This document shows positions 9,501-20,099 of a stretch of DNA of 64,000 nt, one piece after another. This stretch comes from Rehmannia glutinosa (Eukaryota; Streptophyta; Magnoliopsida; Lamiales; Orobanchaceae). The position numbers and the translations under genes are program-made. Each line of letters begins with the position of its first letter. Positions within the stretch are counted from its first letter, which is position 1. The stretch covers positions 33,247,641 to 33,311,640 of the forward strand of contig CM071930.1 of assembly GCA_016081115.2 (NCBI GenBank), written 5' to 3'. The notes beneath the pieces were generated by a model that saw only the letters and a program-made list of their open reading frames with translations, searched no databases and was not told where the DNA came from.

Positions 9501-11281
9501 TATACTGCCGTGAAGGAAGAGCCCATCATGACGCTATGATATGCCGATGATGACGCTGCGCAGAGGCAGAGAGCTGGTATTATGCATCAAGGACAAGGAA
9601 AGGCTCCACATCAAGCACCCTCAGAGATTCTATTTGTTCGCGATGATATTTTTGAAGATATGTTTTCTTTCAATGTTGAACTGCCTGACATGGGAGCAGA
9701 GTCTGCCAGAGAATAGGAGAAATACACCGTGAAGGAAGAGCCCATCATTCCCACAGATCCGTTTGTGCCAATGGGCTTTAACTTCGATGCAGTGTGGCCC
9801 AAGCTGAGTCGATCTGACAGCTATTTTTCGTGAAGACTTTAAGAAGATCTATGAAGAGATTGAGAAGATGGAACGCCACCAGGCATTTCTGGATCTTAGA
9901 TTGGGCAATCGGGATGCAACCCTCACTGCTGATTTGAGAGGGATTATCGTTCGAATAAGGGAATGGGCTGCACATCAGACTGCCATGCGCATAGAGCAGG
10001 TCTGCTACTTCAAGGCCCTATTGGCAAAGATGTTATTGTGGAGTGCGGATACTTCAATGTTTCAACAGAGAATGAAGGAATACATGGTCAGAATGGAAAC
10101 ATCACACAAGTCGGAAAATGGAGCTGCTCAAGCATCACCACCAGGCCGAAATTACTTGCCTAGAAGACAACATGAATCAGAAGTTTAGTCTTCTCATGGC
10201 AGAGCCGAAATTGGTGACAACTGAGTCAAAGGCTACTCGGTCAGAGTTCTGAAAGGCCAACTCCACAACAGATTCAAAGCAAAATTCAACACTCAGTCGA
10301 CTTGATTTCCTTCTGAATGGTTTATTCCCTGGGCTAACCCTTTCATTTGGCGATGATGCCAAAAAGGGGGAAGATGAGGCCCTAAAGGGATTGAAGGAAT
10401 AGAAGAGGAGTGATAAGGAGGCGAAGAAAGGCGGAACAATTGAGGGGGAAGAAAGTTCGATTCCTTTGAAACTTATGTTTGTTGAAACCCCGCAGCAAGA
10501 TGATGTCACTATCTCCATTCTTAGCAAACTGCCAAGTGAGCTGTCCATTGAGAAGAAAGCTGAGATGGCTATGAAATAATCAAAGAAGGCTATTGAAGCT
10601 GCATTTGAGAAGGTAGCAGAGAGGAAATCTGTGCGCGTTCAAGAGATTAGAAAATAGTATGGTGGTCCTCCAGCCGGAAAGGACTATGCTGCAATTAAAC
10701 CCCCGAGAGATATTACCATGCCTGATGCTGGATCTGAGCCCAGATCTCTAGAGAAGTTTTAAACTCTAGAAGCAGAATTTTATTTTAAAGACATGACTCT
10801 GCCATAAGCCTGGGATTTGTATTGGGAGAAGGGATTGGAAGTGTGTAATTCAGCTGATAAGCAGCAGACTTGCAGCAGTCACTCAGCTGGAAAGTGAAAG
10901 GCTCCAATACAGTCAAAGGGGAGCTGAGTCTGGAAGGGGAAGACATGGTGGCAGTGGAAGAGGTTCTCAACCGCGGCCAAGACCAAAACATGTTATGTAT
11001 GTTGATCCACAGAAGAAATGGATCACATATTGGGTGGATACGACCATCTTGCTAACCTTGAGGTTGCACGCAAGAATGCCGAAGCGGTTAGAAGGCAAGA
11101 AACTGAGAATGAGAGAGCGAATCGCAAATGGCTTGAGAGGCAGCAAAGGGATGAACCTGCTGCTAGGCGAGCATATGAGAAGAAGAAGCGAGATGAAGAA
11201 GAGAAGAAGAGGAGAATGTCAGAGGATGACATGAAGAGAGCTGAGGATGAACAGAGAAGAAGGAAGCAGCAAAGGCGTTGA
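6533..11281 (+). pseudogene. Element A extra 3' ORF, PF20167-like N-terminus
   Basis: A decayed frame of about 1,580 codons opens at AAAATGGC (6533). Residues 1-210 form a predicted globular part with the pattern EKVAMFYVNTEVHDDEIRSS...IKITAKDLAEHF, resembling plant transposon domain PF20167 (putative plant transposon protein); the match is judged by eye. A frameshift near 7150 leads into a Pro/Ala/Lys-rich segment (7250-7590), then acidic, Glu-rich sequence. The frame from 7150 to about 8640 is interrupted only by seven stops, six TAG and one TAA. An internal duplication sits at 9384-9748. The end (11018-11281) is a long Arg/Lys/Glu helix ending RRRKQQRR. No signal peptide or membrane segment stands out, so I do not call it an envelope protein. 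Its function is unknown. Confidence 0.75.
9384..9748 (+). repeat. Imperfect direct duplication in the 3' ORF of A
   Basis: Bases 9384-9474 and 9588-9680 are near-identical (CAAGGACAAGGAAAGGCT ... TTCAATGTTGAA). A second shared block (CCGTGAAGGAAGAGCCCATCAT) occurs at 9508-9529 and 9727-9748. Together they mark a duplication of roughly 210 bases with some rearrangement between copies. It breaks the reading frame and adds no recognisable domain. Confidence 0.85.
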
Positions 11282-11576
11282 ATTGTGCTGCGAACCCCTT
11301 CATGTACTTTACTCTGTTGTAAATACACAGATGTAAGTCTTCGGTAATAGCTCTGTGTATTTCCCAATAATATTCATTCTCTATGTAACTTAGCTCAAAT
11401 ACATGTTGAAAAGTTATATTTTTTGTATAGCTCTGTTACTTGATGTAAACAGCTTTGTAAAGGACAAGAATGCTATGATCAATAAAATGACTATTCAAAA
11501 GCATACATTCTTTGTTACGACACTGCTTGTATTTTGATGTTTACTTATGTTGTATGTTTTAAGTTTTGGCATCATC
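11282..11576 (+). other. 3' untranslated region of the extra ORF of A
   Basis: This untranslated stretch follows the terminal stop of the extra frame and reaches the PPT. It holds AATAAA at 11481-11486, in the same position relative to the PPT as AATAAA at 62729-62734 in element B. No coding frame is visible. Confidence 0.6.
11481..11486 (+). terminator. AATAAA polyadenylation-type signal upstream of the LTR
   Basis: GATCAATAAA occurs here and at 62724-62734 in element B, about 95-115 bases before the PPT. It could allow 3' end formation of a transcript of the extra frame before the LTR. Function is inferred only from conservation. Confidence 0.4.
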
Positions 11577-11590
11577 AAAAAGGGGGAAAT
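11577..11590 (+). promoter_or_regulatory. Element A polypurine tract
   Basis: AAAAAGGGGGAAAT lies directly before the TG of the 3' LTR and is identical to the tract of element B at 62829-62842. It follows ATCATC, the context typical of SIRE/Maximus-type elements. Confidence 0.9.
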
Positions 11591-13126
11591 TGTTAGCAAA
11601 TTTATTTGTTAGATTTTGATGATACCATGTAAAACTTAGACTAGGAAGTTGGCACCCCATTTTCCTTATAATTTTGTATTGTAATAGATAGGACTGGAAG
11701 AGCTGAGTGAAGTCAGCCAAGTCAAGATTACAAGAAGTCAACTGCAGACTGGAATGAAGACTCGTTGTGTGTCAACTGAGTATGGCCTAGAAGGAAGTCA
11801 AGGAATTAATGAAGGAGAGTCAGCTGAGGAACAACTGTGAGAAGTGTCAGTTAAGTCAACTTAAATAGCCAAGTCTACAAGTTGAAGTGATAGTTGAGTC
11901 AATCCTATGATTGGAGCAGATCCAAGTCATCTGGGGTAAAGGCAGCAGTCAAGTCCATACAACTGACTTAGATCCATTGGAATAAAGTCAAGAATATTAC
12001 TCGAAATAGTAATATGTCAAGTTGCTAGGTCTTAAAGTGTTTGGCCCAAAAGTATGCAAAAAGAATGAGCCAATGGGAAACACTGCATCTTGTGTCAGAA
12101 CCTGTAAAGTTGCAAATCAAATTAATACGAGGAAAAGTCAACATCACAACGGCTACAGACCGAGAGAAGACAAGCCAATGAACACAAAGTGACATTTGAG
12201 ACTAGCCTATCTGTTCAACGGGCAAATTTCAAATGTACACTATAAAAGGCTGAGGAAACATTTGAGAAAAGGTTACGAATGACACAGATCTTTTAAGCAA
12301 TATTCAAGTAATTAACCTGCAAATTCTCAAAGCTTATCAAGATATTTCTCAAGCCTAAAACTCGAAGAAACTCGATCCAACACAAGTTGTGAAGGAGAGA
12401 CAACTTCAATCAGTTGAAGATGAAATAATTTGAAGATCAAAAGGGGTCTACTTTCCAAGTTGAAGGATTGTAGAAAGGTTCAAGTTCGAACCAAGTTTCA
12501 AGTTTGTTGGAGGACTTCGTGATCAAATCCAAAAACTTGAGAAGTGAGTTGAAGTAGCCAGGCAACTGCCTCGTGAAGAAACTGAGTCACAGGAGAAGCT
12601 AGGCGTGTGATCAAGGTTGTCTCTAGACTGTTCACTACTTTGTAACTTGATCTGTTACTTAGTAGATTCCTCTAGGATTTGGAGAAGAGTGGATTAGAAG
12701 AATTACCCCATTTTCGATCCACTATAAAATTACTTCTGTCAATTTACTTTTAGCATTTACATTCCTACATTTACTTTATATATATTGTTAGTTAAATCTA
12801 CTATCCAACTGATAAACAACTAAGTGCTAAAACAAGCGTTACAAATAAACTTAAAATCAATCAAAGGGTGTTAAGTCTTCCGTTGTTAAAAACCAAATCA
12901 ACTAAGTTAAGTATTTGGCTTAAGCAGCCGAGTTATACTGTCAACAACTCTATTGAGTCTGTTGAGTGGGTAACTTAGCTGAATAAGCAAACTTAGTTGT
13001 CCCCCAAGGACACAGCTGATTTGAGTCAACTCTGTTGAACAATCTTAAAAGGACTAACATCAAAAATTTGGTAAGGTTTATTCAACCCCCCTTCTAAACC
13101 TTATATCACACCCCTTGGGACCAACA
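11591..13126 (+). repeat. Element A 3' LTR
   Basis: The 1,536-bp LTR starts TGTTAGCAAATTT and ends GGGACCAACA. A TATAAAAG promoter motif is at 12241-12248. It aligns along its length with both LTRs of element B (1,544 bp for the 5' one) and, more closely, with the solo LTR at 46679-48233. The bases after it (CCATG, 13127-13131) would be the right target-site copy; the left copy is outside the window. Confidence 0.9.
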
Positions 13127-14383
13127 CCATGAAATGCATCAACACACTTGGTGTTTAAAGAGTTTTATTCTAGTATACAAATAAGGTTCATATTGTGCAC
13201 AATTAGTTTTTCAATTGTGTATTTTATTTGATTCCTGATGCTTGAGTTCTGCCTTAATATTGTTCATGTTGTCAATACCAGGTTGATAATTTTTAATGGC
13301 AAGAGGAAACATAATGTTAATAAGAGGTCTAAGACTATCACATCCACTTTTAAAAAAAATGATAAGAGGTATTGGATGATATTGGGGATAATGAGAGAGA
13401 AAGGTGGAGAAAGTGGCTAAAAAGAAGGGAGGAAAATGATAGTGGAGGAAATTAGTGGGGATAATGGGAAAGAAAGTGGAAATAAAATAATAAAAAATGA
13501 AGAAATAAAAGATGATGACGATGATTAGTTTGAAAGGAGGAATCAGATAAGTGAAGAAGGAACATAAAAGATGAGAAAGGAAAGAAGGAGAAAGAAAGAA
13601 AAGAAAAGATAAAAAGAAGAAGAAGAATCAAGGAAATACAATAAATAAATTCGATTTGCGGTACAAATTATCCGAGAAGTTTGAAGGTTTCGTAATTATT
13701 TCTTTATTTTAGTTTCATATTGAATTTGGTTAAGTTTTACTAATCCTATTACATAATAATTTATGTATAGATTCTACTGGGTAGAAGCCAGAGTAAATTT
13801 TATCATAGTTGATTCGATGAACCAGGTAAGTAATATCCTTAGTTATCATGTAGATTAGACTTTTAATTGTACTACTACTAATTTTTCGGGCATGTATGTT
13901 AGACGGCTTAATTGTTTCTAATCTTTTTGCTTGGTTATATGTTAAGCTAGAATAATAAATATTTGTTGATTGTATAATAATACATTTAAATGCTTTAAAT
14001 CAAACAGATACGTATAAGAAATAGATTGTATTGATGGTGAATATATGCTTCTAATTACTCTCTCAATTTGTTCATTAAGGTGATCACAATCATTATATCA
14101 ATTTATTTGAATTTGTTGGATTCCTAAATTTAGTAAACAGATATAATGCTTTATAAGTCTTTGCTAAGACTACAACATAATACTTTATAATTTCAGTTAG
14201 ATTAAATGGTTAATCTTGTTTAAGCAGTTAATAAATTGTGCATAAACCATATACGTAATATAATAATTGACCTTGTTTCAAAAAAAAATTTAGAAGCAGC
14301 AATTCTCTTTTTGGTTTAATTGGTTTAAAAATATTTTTAAATAATATGGTTAGTTATTTTATTAGTTGAACATAAGGACTCTT

Positions 14384-14577
14384 CCTAATTAACTTGACGT
14401 GTGATTTTTCCCTAATTAATTAAACATACGGTTTATCCCTAACTAATTGAATATAGGGTTTTCCCCTAACGAATTAAATATAGGATTATTCCTAATTAAT
14501 TGAATGTAGGGTTTTCCCTAACTAATTGGATATATGTGGGTTTTTGTTTTCCTAATTAGTTGAATGTGGGGTTTTGT
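14384..14577 (+). repeat. AT-rich minisatellite, 26-27 bp unit
   Basis: Seven units begin with CCTAAYTAATT or a close variant at 14384, 14411, 14438, 14465, 14491, 14517 and 14551. Most are 26-27 bases with a GGGTTTT-type second half; the sixth is lengthened to 34. Units have diverged from each other, so the array is old. Confidence 0.85.
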
Positions 14578-14864
14578 TCTCAAATTGTTTCAACTTGTAA
14601 TGTAATTATTATGCTATGCGCTTATGTTTATTCTCATATTCAATGAAAAGTTGCATCACTTAGGTTCATGAACCATGTCAATGTATCTTCATAGTATTTC
14701 ACGAGCATGCAAAAATTTAAATAAAGTCAAGTTTTAAGGTCTATAATTTATAATATTTTTTTTAAGAAATGGGTGCACATTATTCTATGATGCTGGAGTG
14801 AGTGGAAAATGGGCGCGGGGGACCGGCGTTCCAACAATTTGCTGCTTGCGGCTAATGTAATGTT

Positions 14865-14917
14865 AAAGAAAATGGGCCTTCGGGCAAAATGAAAGAAAAT
14901 GGGCCTTCGGGCAAAAT
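14865..14917 (+). repeat. Two-copy tandem repeat
   Basis: AAAGAAAATGGGCCTTCGGG plus CAAAAT occurs twice head to tail (14865-14891 and 14892-14917) without internal differences. It is a recent small duplication in non-coding sequence. Confidence 0.85.
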
Positions 14918-15425
14918 ATTAACCGGGTTTCAAATAACAAGGCCCACTGCGACCCTGATTAGAACAATGTGTTACCAAGTGAGCTCGCATCCTAAAGAAA
15001 GTTTTAAATAAAGAAAATGAAAAGTTTTGAAGTAAATGTTATATTATTGCATTAAGCATGCATTCATGCATGAGATTACTTGTTGAGCTTCTTTAATCTC
15101 ACCCCACGAATGTTTAATATTTTCAGATGAGAACCCTGATAAGGAAGGAGATGGCGCAGCGCAGTGACTCGATAACCCATGTCTTTCAAGTTTAAAAAGA
15201 AATTAATTTTAATTTCTATTGGGATGTTGACTGTCATTTTCATTTAATTACGGGTGTTTCTGGACTTATAATTGTTTCAATTATTTGTTTTTATTTCCGC
15301 TGCAAAGTTTGAAACTAAGTAAAGTTTATTTTTTATTATTCCGTATTTTTTAGACATCTTTAAAGTATTTCTATTATAATTACTTATTTTCGCATTAAAA
15401 TTCAATAAGCTAAAAGGTGCTACAA

Positions 15426-15738
15426 AGACTGCCAAATCAGAATTGAAATCTGTGATGCCCGAGTTGAAGACAAGATTTGTGCCAACAACTCTATCGGACG
15501 CACTGAGTTGTCTGAACAATTTCAGACGAAAGCTGTAATTGATATGGGTTTTGGAAGCTTGTTGGGGTTAAAGGTCAAAGAGTATACGAGGAGATTTATT
15601 TATTGGTTGGTAGAAAATTTTAACTCTCTCAGATGCGAGTTAATGCTACCGGATGGGAGGTCTATTCGTGTTGGCGAGAATGATGTGGATCTAGGTCTAT
15701 TCTGGTGTATAGTTTGTAAAGAAATAGTGCACAGTTAA
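15426..15738 (+). pseudogene. MULE/Ulp1-type transposon coding fragment
   Basis: Translation reads TTLSDALSCL, then after a one-base frame change EQFQTKAVIDMGFGSLL, LKVKEYTRRFIYWLVENF and LPDGRSIRV. This pattern (an AVxxMGFGSLLxLKV...LxYWLVxNF...LPDGRxIxV block) is what I know from the N-terminal part of plant Mutator-like proteins that carry a C-terminal Ulp1 protease domain. Only this block is present; there is no protease or transposase core nearby. It is a short remnant that ends in a stop at 15736-15738. Confidence 0.5.
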
Positions 15739-16692
15739 TAGCATTGTGGTACATGTTTACCACGTTTTGGTGTATATATGTTATCCTCAAGCTTTTTGAT
15801 TTATTTACAAGTGTTAATGGTTTTTTTAGTGCATATTTTTTAAGCATTATGTGCATTGTTAGTACTAACATTATGCATGTTTTTGGAATTCAATGCGAAT
15901 TGTTTTAAAAATACACAAATTTGAAAGTCAATTTAAATTTGGGTGTATAATTAACGATGAAGTGGTAAACATTTAATAGTAATTTGGCACACAGATAGTG
16001 TTGAATTGGGAATGGTATAAAAATACCAAAAAATTAAAGACAAATTATTTTGGCGCATAATTAATGATGAAGTTGTGAATACTTAACAGTAACTTGGCAC
16101 ACATATAGCATTTATTTGTCGAAGTATTTATGGTTTTTGCCCAGTTATTGTTTATTTACTTTACGGACATAAAAATGATGCACATTTAGCACGGAAATGA
16201 TATACAATTAGACAATAAATGGTATACAATTAATATAAGATAATTTTTTATCTGAGTATTTGGATAGTATAATATTGAAAATTATTGAAAATGGGTTTTC
16301 TCATTCTGTTGGTTGTTTGGGCCATGTACGACTGTAGTGTGATGCTATTTTGCCACACGTGCCACACCTTCTCTTTAGTTTGGTGCTTGCACGTATTGCC
16401 TTTTCATCCTGACTCTGTATCCTGCTTTTAATTTGGCTCCCGCTGTCCTTGTTACATGCTTGTTGTGGTGGCAATAATGAGATGTCCTAACCGCAGTAAG
16501 TCTCAAATAGTGCATCATTGCCACCGCACTTCAAACGTGTTGTATACTTTCATCACTAAAATCTGAACAATTTTTGTAATATTATGCAACGTATAAGTAC
16601 AAATAAGCACAAAACTACAACGTTTGTTTCATGGCATATTAAATTTGTACACCTTTTCAGACAACAACCTAAAAACGTACTTCGATGACTAT
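15739..16692 (+). other. AT-rich non-coding DNA with a two-copy repeat
   Basis: No coding sequence is visible. A 60-base unit (TTTGG.G.ATAATTAA.GATGAAG ... TTGGCACACA.ATAG) occurs at about 15938-15998 and 16049-16108 with some divergence. The region is probably the continuation of the transposon remnant at 15426-15738. Confidence 0.4.
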
Positions 16693-17185
16693 CTTTGCAC
16701 CAAAGTATATGCATGTATACACCAAAATATGCTTCCAGAGTACAATATTGTCAATATTTTTATACCAAAATAAGCATCAAGGCTTAGTCTCAAATAAATA
16801 GCAAACCATGCCATATTTTATGTTTATCTTTGCACCATCGTATGGATATGTATACACCAAAATATGAGTCCAGAATACAATATTGTCAATATTTTTACAC
16901 CAAAGTAAGCATCAATGCTTACTCTCAAATAAACAATAAACAATGCCCTATTATATTCTTATCTTTGCACAATCGTATATATATATATATACCAAAAATA
17001 TGCTTAAAGAGTACAATATTGTCAATATTTTTATACCTAAATAAGCATCAAGGCATACTCTCTTAAACAAACAGCAAAACATGCACTATTGTAAACTTTT
17101 TTTGTGTACCATCGTATACATATATATACACCAACATATGTGTTAGAGTACAACAACATTCATGTATACATGACCAATTTACTCT
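16693..17185 (+). repeat. Tandem repeat, 135-bp unit, about 3.5 copies
   Basis: Units begin with CTTTGCAC at 16693, 16828 and 16963, with a degenerate fourth start at about 17096. Each carries TACACCAAAATATG, then GTACAATATTGTCAATATTT, then AAGCATCAA.GC. Spacing is 135, 135 and 133 bases. Units differ by scattered substitutions, and a TA run lies in the third. No protein or known satellite is recognised. Confidence 0.85.
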
Positions 17186-18106
17186 AATTGTGCTTTATGT
17201 ATACATTATATATATATATATATATTAGACAAATACTATATGTGCCTCATTCTGCCTCGATGGTCAAAATTATGCTGTAACATTTCATCATAGTCGTGTT
17301 TTTCAAAGATGGACTAAATGTTCATCCTTTTTTATAAATTATACACCAAAAAAATTTGTTATTTTTGTAAGAGAATTGTACATACCAGCACCCAATGCTT
17401 CCAAATCGCAGTTTTCATCTGGATTGTCTATTGACATGTCACTTTGGTGTGAATGAACATACTCTTAGCCCATGGTGTACACCTTCTTCTTCGTTCAATA
17501 AATTGTGGATATGATGGATTTTGTGTTTCTGCTGCAGCATTTTTTTTCTTGTTGTTTCGTGGCTTGCAGGATAGAAAATGGTGAAACGTTTTTTTGTGAT
17601 ATGATTTGGCGTGATCTGTTATGGGAAGGTGATATTGATGATTTTTCTTGATTTTAGGGATGTAAATATGGTATTATTGTTACATCATTTTGCTAGTTAC
17701 CGATTTGCTCTTTTTATACATTAATTAATTGATAAATGGTGTATTTTTTTAGAGAAATCTAAACCATTGATTGAATGGGATGGATGGACGAGATCAATCC
17801 ACACTGCCACATGATAAGAGGCTACCACATGGGATCCCATCCCTATATATATACATATATATAATTGGGGTTTTTTGCAATTAACATTAAAGTTCCTTAA
17901 TTAGAATTATATCAAAATTAACTTTCCAATTTTATGTGTACTGTATTAATTATTATAATTGTCTTTTTCCTTTTCCTTTTTTAAAATTTAATTAATAACA
18001 TTTTTATTTTTTATCCATTTTTGACATATAATATATCAAATTAATCATCTTTTTTGTGATCCTCGGTTTGACAATCACATTGCGTATACAAAATAAAAAA
18101 GAAGAA
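17186..18106 (+). other. AT-rich non-coding DNA
   Basis: The stretch contains a TA dinucleotide run (about 17206-17224) and long T/A-rich segments. The piece 17761-17860 (AACCATTGATTGAATGGGAT followed by CCACATGGGATCCCA) resembles sequence I associate with ends of plant DNA transposons, but no partner was found. No gene is visible. Confidence 0.4.
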
Positions 18107-19085
18107 AAATTTTCTTGCCCCTCCGAACTATTAGGTTTTTTCGACTTTGCCACCTAAAACTTTTTTTGGGGACACTTTACCTCCTCAAGTTCATAGATTT
18201 TACACATAGCCTACTGGGACTCGACGTTGGTGGAATATTCCACCAGAATATTGTTATGTGCCATGCACATGGGGGCAAAATTATAATCTGACTAAAATTA
18301 TACTAATGTAATTGCTCTTCGCCATCCAAACTTTGCGCAATTATTACTTTGCCTTATGAACTTTTAACGATTTGTAACATATGGTACAAATGTATTACTA
18401 CCTATTTTATTTTATTTTATTTTAGTTTTTCTTGAGTTTAGACTAATTTATTTATAAAAATTTACTCTAATATATTAGAATTTATATTTGCAAACATATA
18501 TTATTTTATTTACCTCAAAATGGATAAATAATTATTTATATATTTTTTTATTTATAATTTGATAAAGTAGATTAACATTCATTTCATACTTTTCAGGTTA
18601 TAAACTAATAAAATAAATAAAGGAAGTAAACTATAATTCTACAATATTACATGATAGTAAAAAGAAAAAGATTTAAAATAATTTTATTGATGATATATTT
18701 TATTGAAGTGAATATAGTTAAATTTATTTATTTTTTATCAAGAAATTTAAAAATATATAAAATAAATGTATATTCATATAAAATTTTGATTTTTTTAAAC
18801 TGAGGTGGCAGAATGTAAATTGCTCAAAGTTTATAAGAAAAAGTAACAATCGTGCAATATTTAGATGACAAAGTGCAATAACATTAGTAGAATTTGAGTC
18901 AAAATTACAATTACGCCCCACGTGCATGGCACATGACAAGATTCCAGTAGAATATTCCACTAGTGGCGAGTCCCAGGAGGCTTTGCCCAAAATCCGTAAA
19001 CTTGAGGAGGTAAAGTGCCCCAAAAAAATAGTTTAGGTAGCAAAGTCAAAAAAACCTAATAATTCGGAGGGCAAATTATGTTTCC
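18107..19085. mobile_element. Long inverted-repeat (foldback/MITE-like) element
   Basis: The left arm (about 18107-18390) and right arm (about 18797-19085) are reverse complements at roughly 80 percent identity by eye. They match from TTGCCCTCCGAA.TATTAGG at the outer ends through CTTTACCTCCTCAAGTT and GTGCCATGCAC inward. The arms flank about 400 bases of AT-rich spacer without coding capacity. The outer ends show no clear target duplication. A long-TIR, non-autonomous DNA element is the simplest reading. Confidence 0.7.
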
Positions 19086-20099
19086 TCAATAAAAAATAAG
19101 CATAATAAATAAATATTATGGATATATTTACTCAAAAAGTATTTTATAGTGGGATATAAAATTATGCATTCGGTCTAGTAGACATCAATTTGTATATTCA
19201 TATATTTTGGCTATTTGTGATGTACATATAGTTATTATATGGGTGTTGTACCTGGTCTTATGAGTACAAACCCGATAAAGAATTGACCATGTAACAGAAG
19301 CCCAACCTAAGGGTCCATCCTCATGACACCGACCTGACCAACCAAGACCCAAGGAATCTAGGAGGGGGTTCAGGCATCCGACCCGAGCAGCTGGTCGCAC
19401 CTCTCAAGCAAGTCTTATAAGACATGGGGAAGAGAGATACTAAAGGGTCATGCCATTGATGCACATTCACAATTAATACACATCAAATCCCTTTTAAATC
19501 GTGTCTCTGATATTCCATATTAAGGACAAGGGAATTTCTTAATTAACCTATTCCAGTGATGATTAAGCCAACATTTGAGTAGCCAAACATGTATAGAATA
19601 TTGACTCGTATAAATACCCTCATTTATGACTGAGACATAGAAAGTTCACATTCTATATCAAAAGCATTAATGAACATTTAAAACTCTGGGCTAATAAAAT
19701 ACAAACATGACCAGTTCAAGTAATATCTAACATATATTTGTATTATCTTGCTTTATACACAATCCTCACTCCATTTCAATTGCTCTTCGTAACAATAGCC
19801 ATGTTATTATTTGACATTTGGAGTCTCCGAATTTTGATGTCGACAAATTGGTGATAGAAGAAGGGGCGTTGTCATTCAATAGCCACACCAAGAGAAACAT
19901 CCTCTTCTCCTATTCCAACCTTATCGAAATGTCAGATCATAACTCCAAATACACTTTTCCCTACTTGGATTCATATGGGGAGCCAAACACTATTTTGCAT
20001 ATTTTCATGTGGATTTTGTGTGATGATGTGGTATATTCTTGGTATGTTTTAGTGACATGTTGTGTTATTTTCTTGATTTTCTAGGTATTGGTAGATTAA
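19086..20099 (+). other. LTR-like decayed segment with TATA box
   Basis: A segment from about 19248 to 19803 resembles an LTR. TGTTGTACC opens it, GTATAAATACC (TATAAATA at 19609-19616) lies near the middle, and CTCTTCGTAACAATAGCC lies near the end. Gypsy LTRs commonly end CTTCGTAACA before a TTTGGCGCC primer site; here only ACATTTGG is left, so the primer site is not convincing. No partner LTR is in the window. The following 300 bases have a short open frame without known domains. Confidence 0.3.

Larger units (their letters stand above)
3236..13126 (+). mobile_element. SIRE/Maximus-like copia element A (3' part)
   Basis: A large copia retrotransposon is seen from the middle of its pol to the end of its 3' LTR; its 5' LTR and gag must lie to the left of T1, outside the window. 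Order: GAG-pre-integrase, integrase, RT, RNase H, a 560-bp promoter-like spacer, a roughly 4.7-kb extra reading frame, PPT and 1,536-bp LTR. The PPT context (ATCATCAAAAAGGGGGAAAT) and the presence of a 3' frame fit the SIRE/Maximus branch, which is known for env-like or other extra frames after pol. Element B (50343-64000) is a related copy and the solo LTR at 46679-48233 belongs to the same family. Confidence 0.9.
13127..15425 (+). other. Decayed, probably LTR-derived non-coding DNA
   Basis: No gene is recognisable here. The stretch contains a purine-rich run (about 13360-13650), a minisatellite (14384-14577) and a short tandem duplication (14865-14917). Near 15067-15150 it shows a GATTACTTGTTGAGCTTC ... 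TTTTCAGATGAG arrangement. In reverse orientation a similar arrangement occurs at about 39980-40050 (TTACTTGCTGAGCTCTAGC ... TTGCAGGTGAGCATGAG). I have seen this pattern in LTRs of large gypsy (Tekay/Del-type) elements, so an old LTR fragment is likely but unproven. A 60-codon frame at 13238-13420 is not convincing. Confidence 0.35.

Noticed and set aside
6533..11281. Calling the 3' ORF an envelope gene
   Set aside because: The SIRE/Maximus branch is known for env-like frames, but I could not see a signal peptide, transmembrane span or coiled-coil plus fusion arrangement; the N-terminus looks more like PF20167.
13238..13420. 60-codon frame after the LTR of A
   Set aside because: No domain or start context; Lys/Asn-rich composition fits AT-rich non-coding DNA.
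14384..14577. Interstitial telomere-like (CCCTAA) repeat
   Set aside because: CCCTAA occurs once per unit, but the unit is 26-27 bases and not the CCCTAAA heptamer of plant telomeres.
16830..17066. 78-codon Tyr/Ile/His-rich frame
   Set aside because: It runs through the 135-bp tandem repeat and simply translates the repeat.
19818..20084. Possible host gene exon (88 codons)
   Set aside because: It opens without a convincing start context, ends in a hydrophobic run from T-rich DNA, and lies between LTR-like segments.
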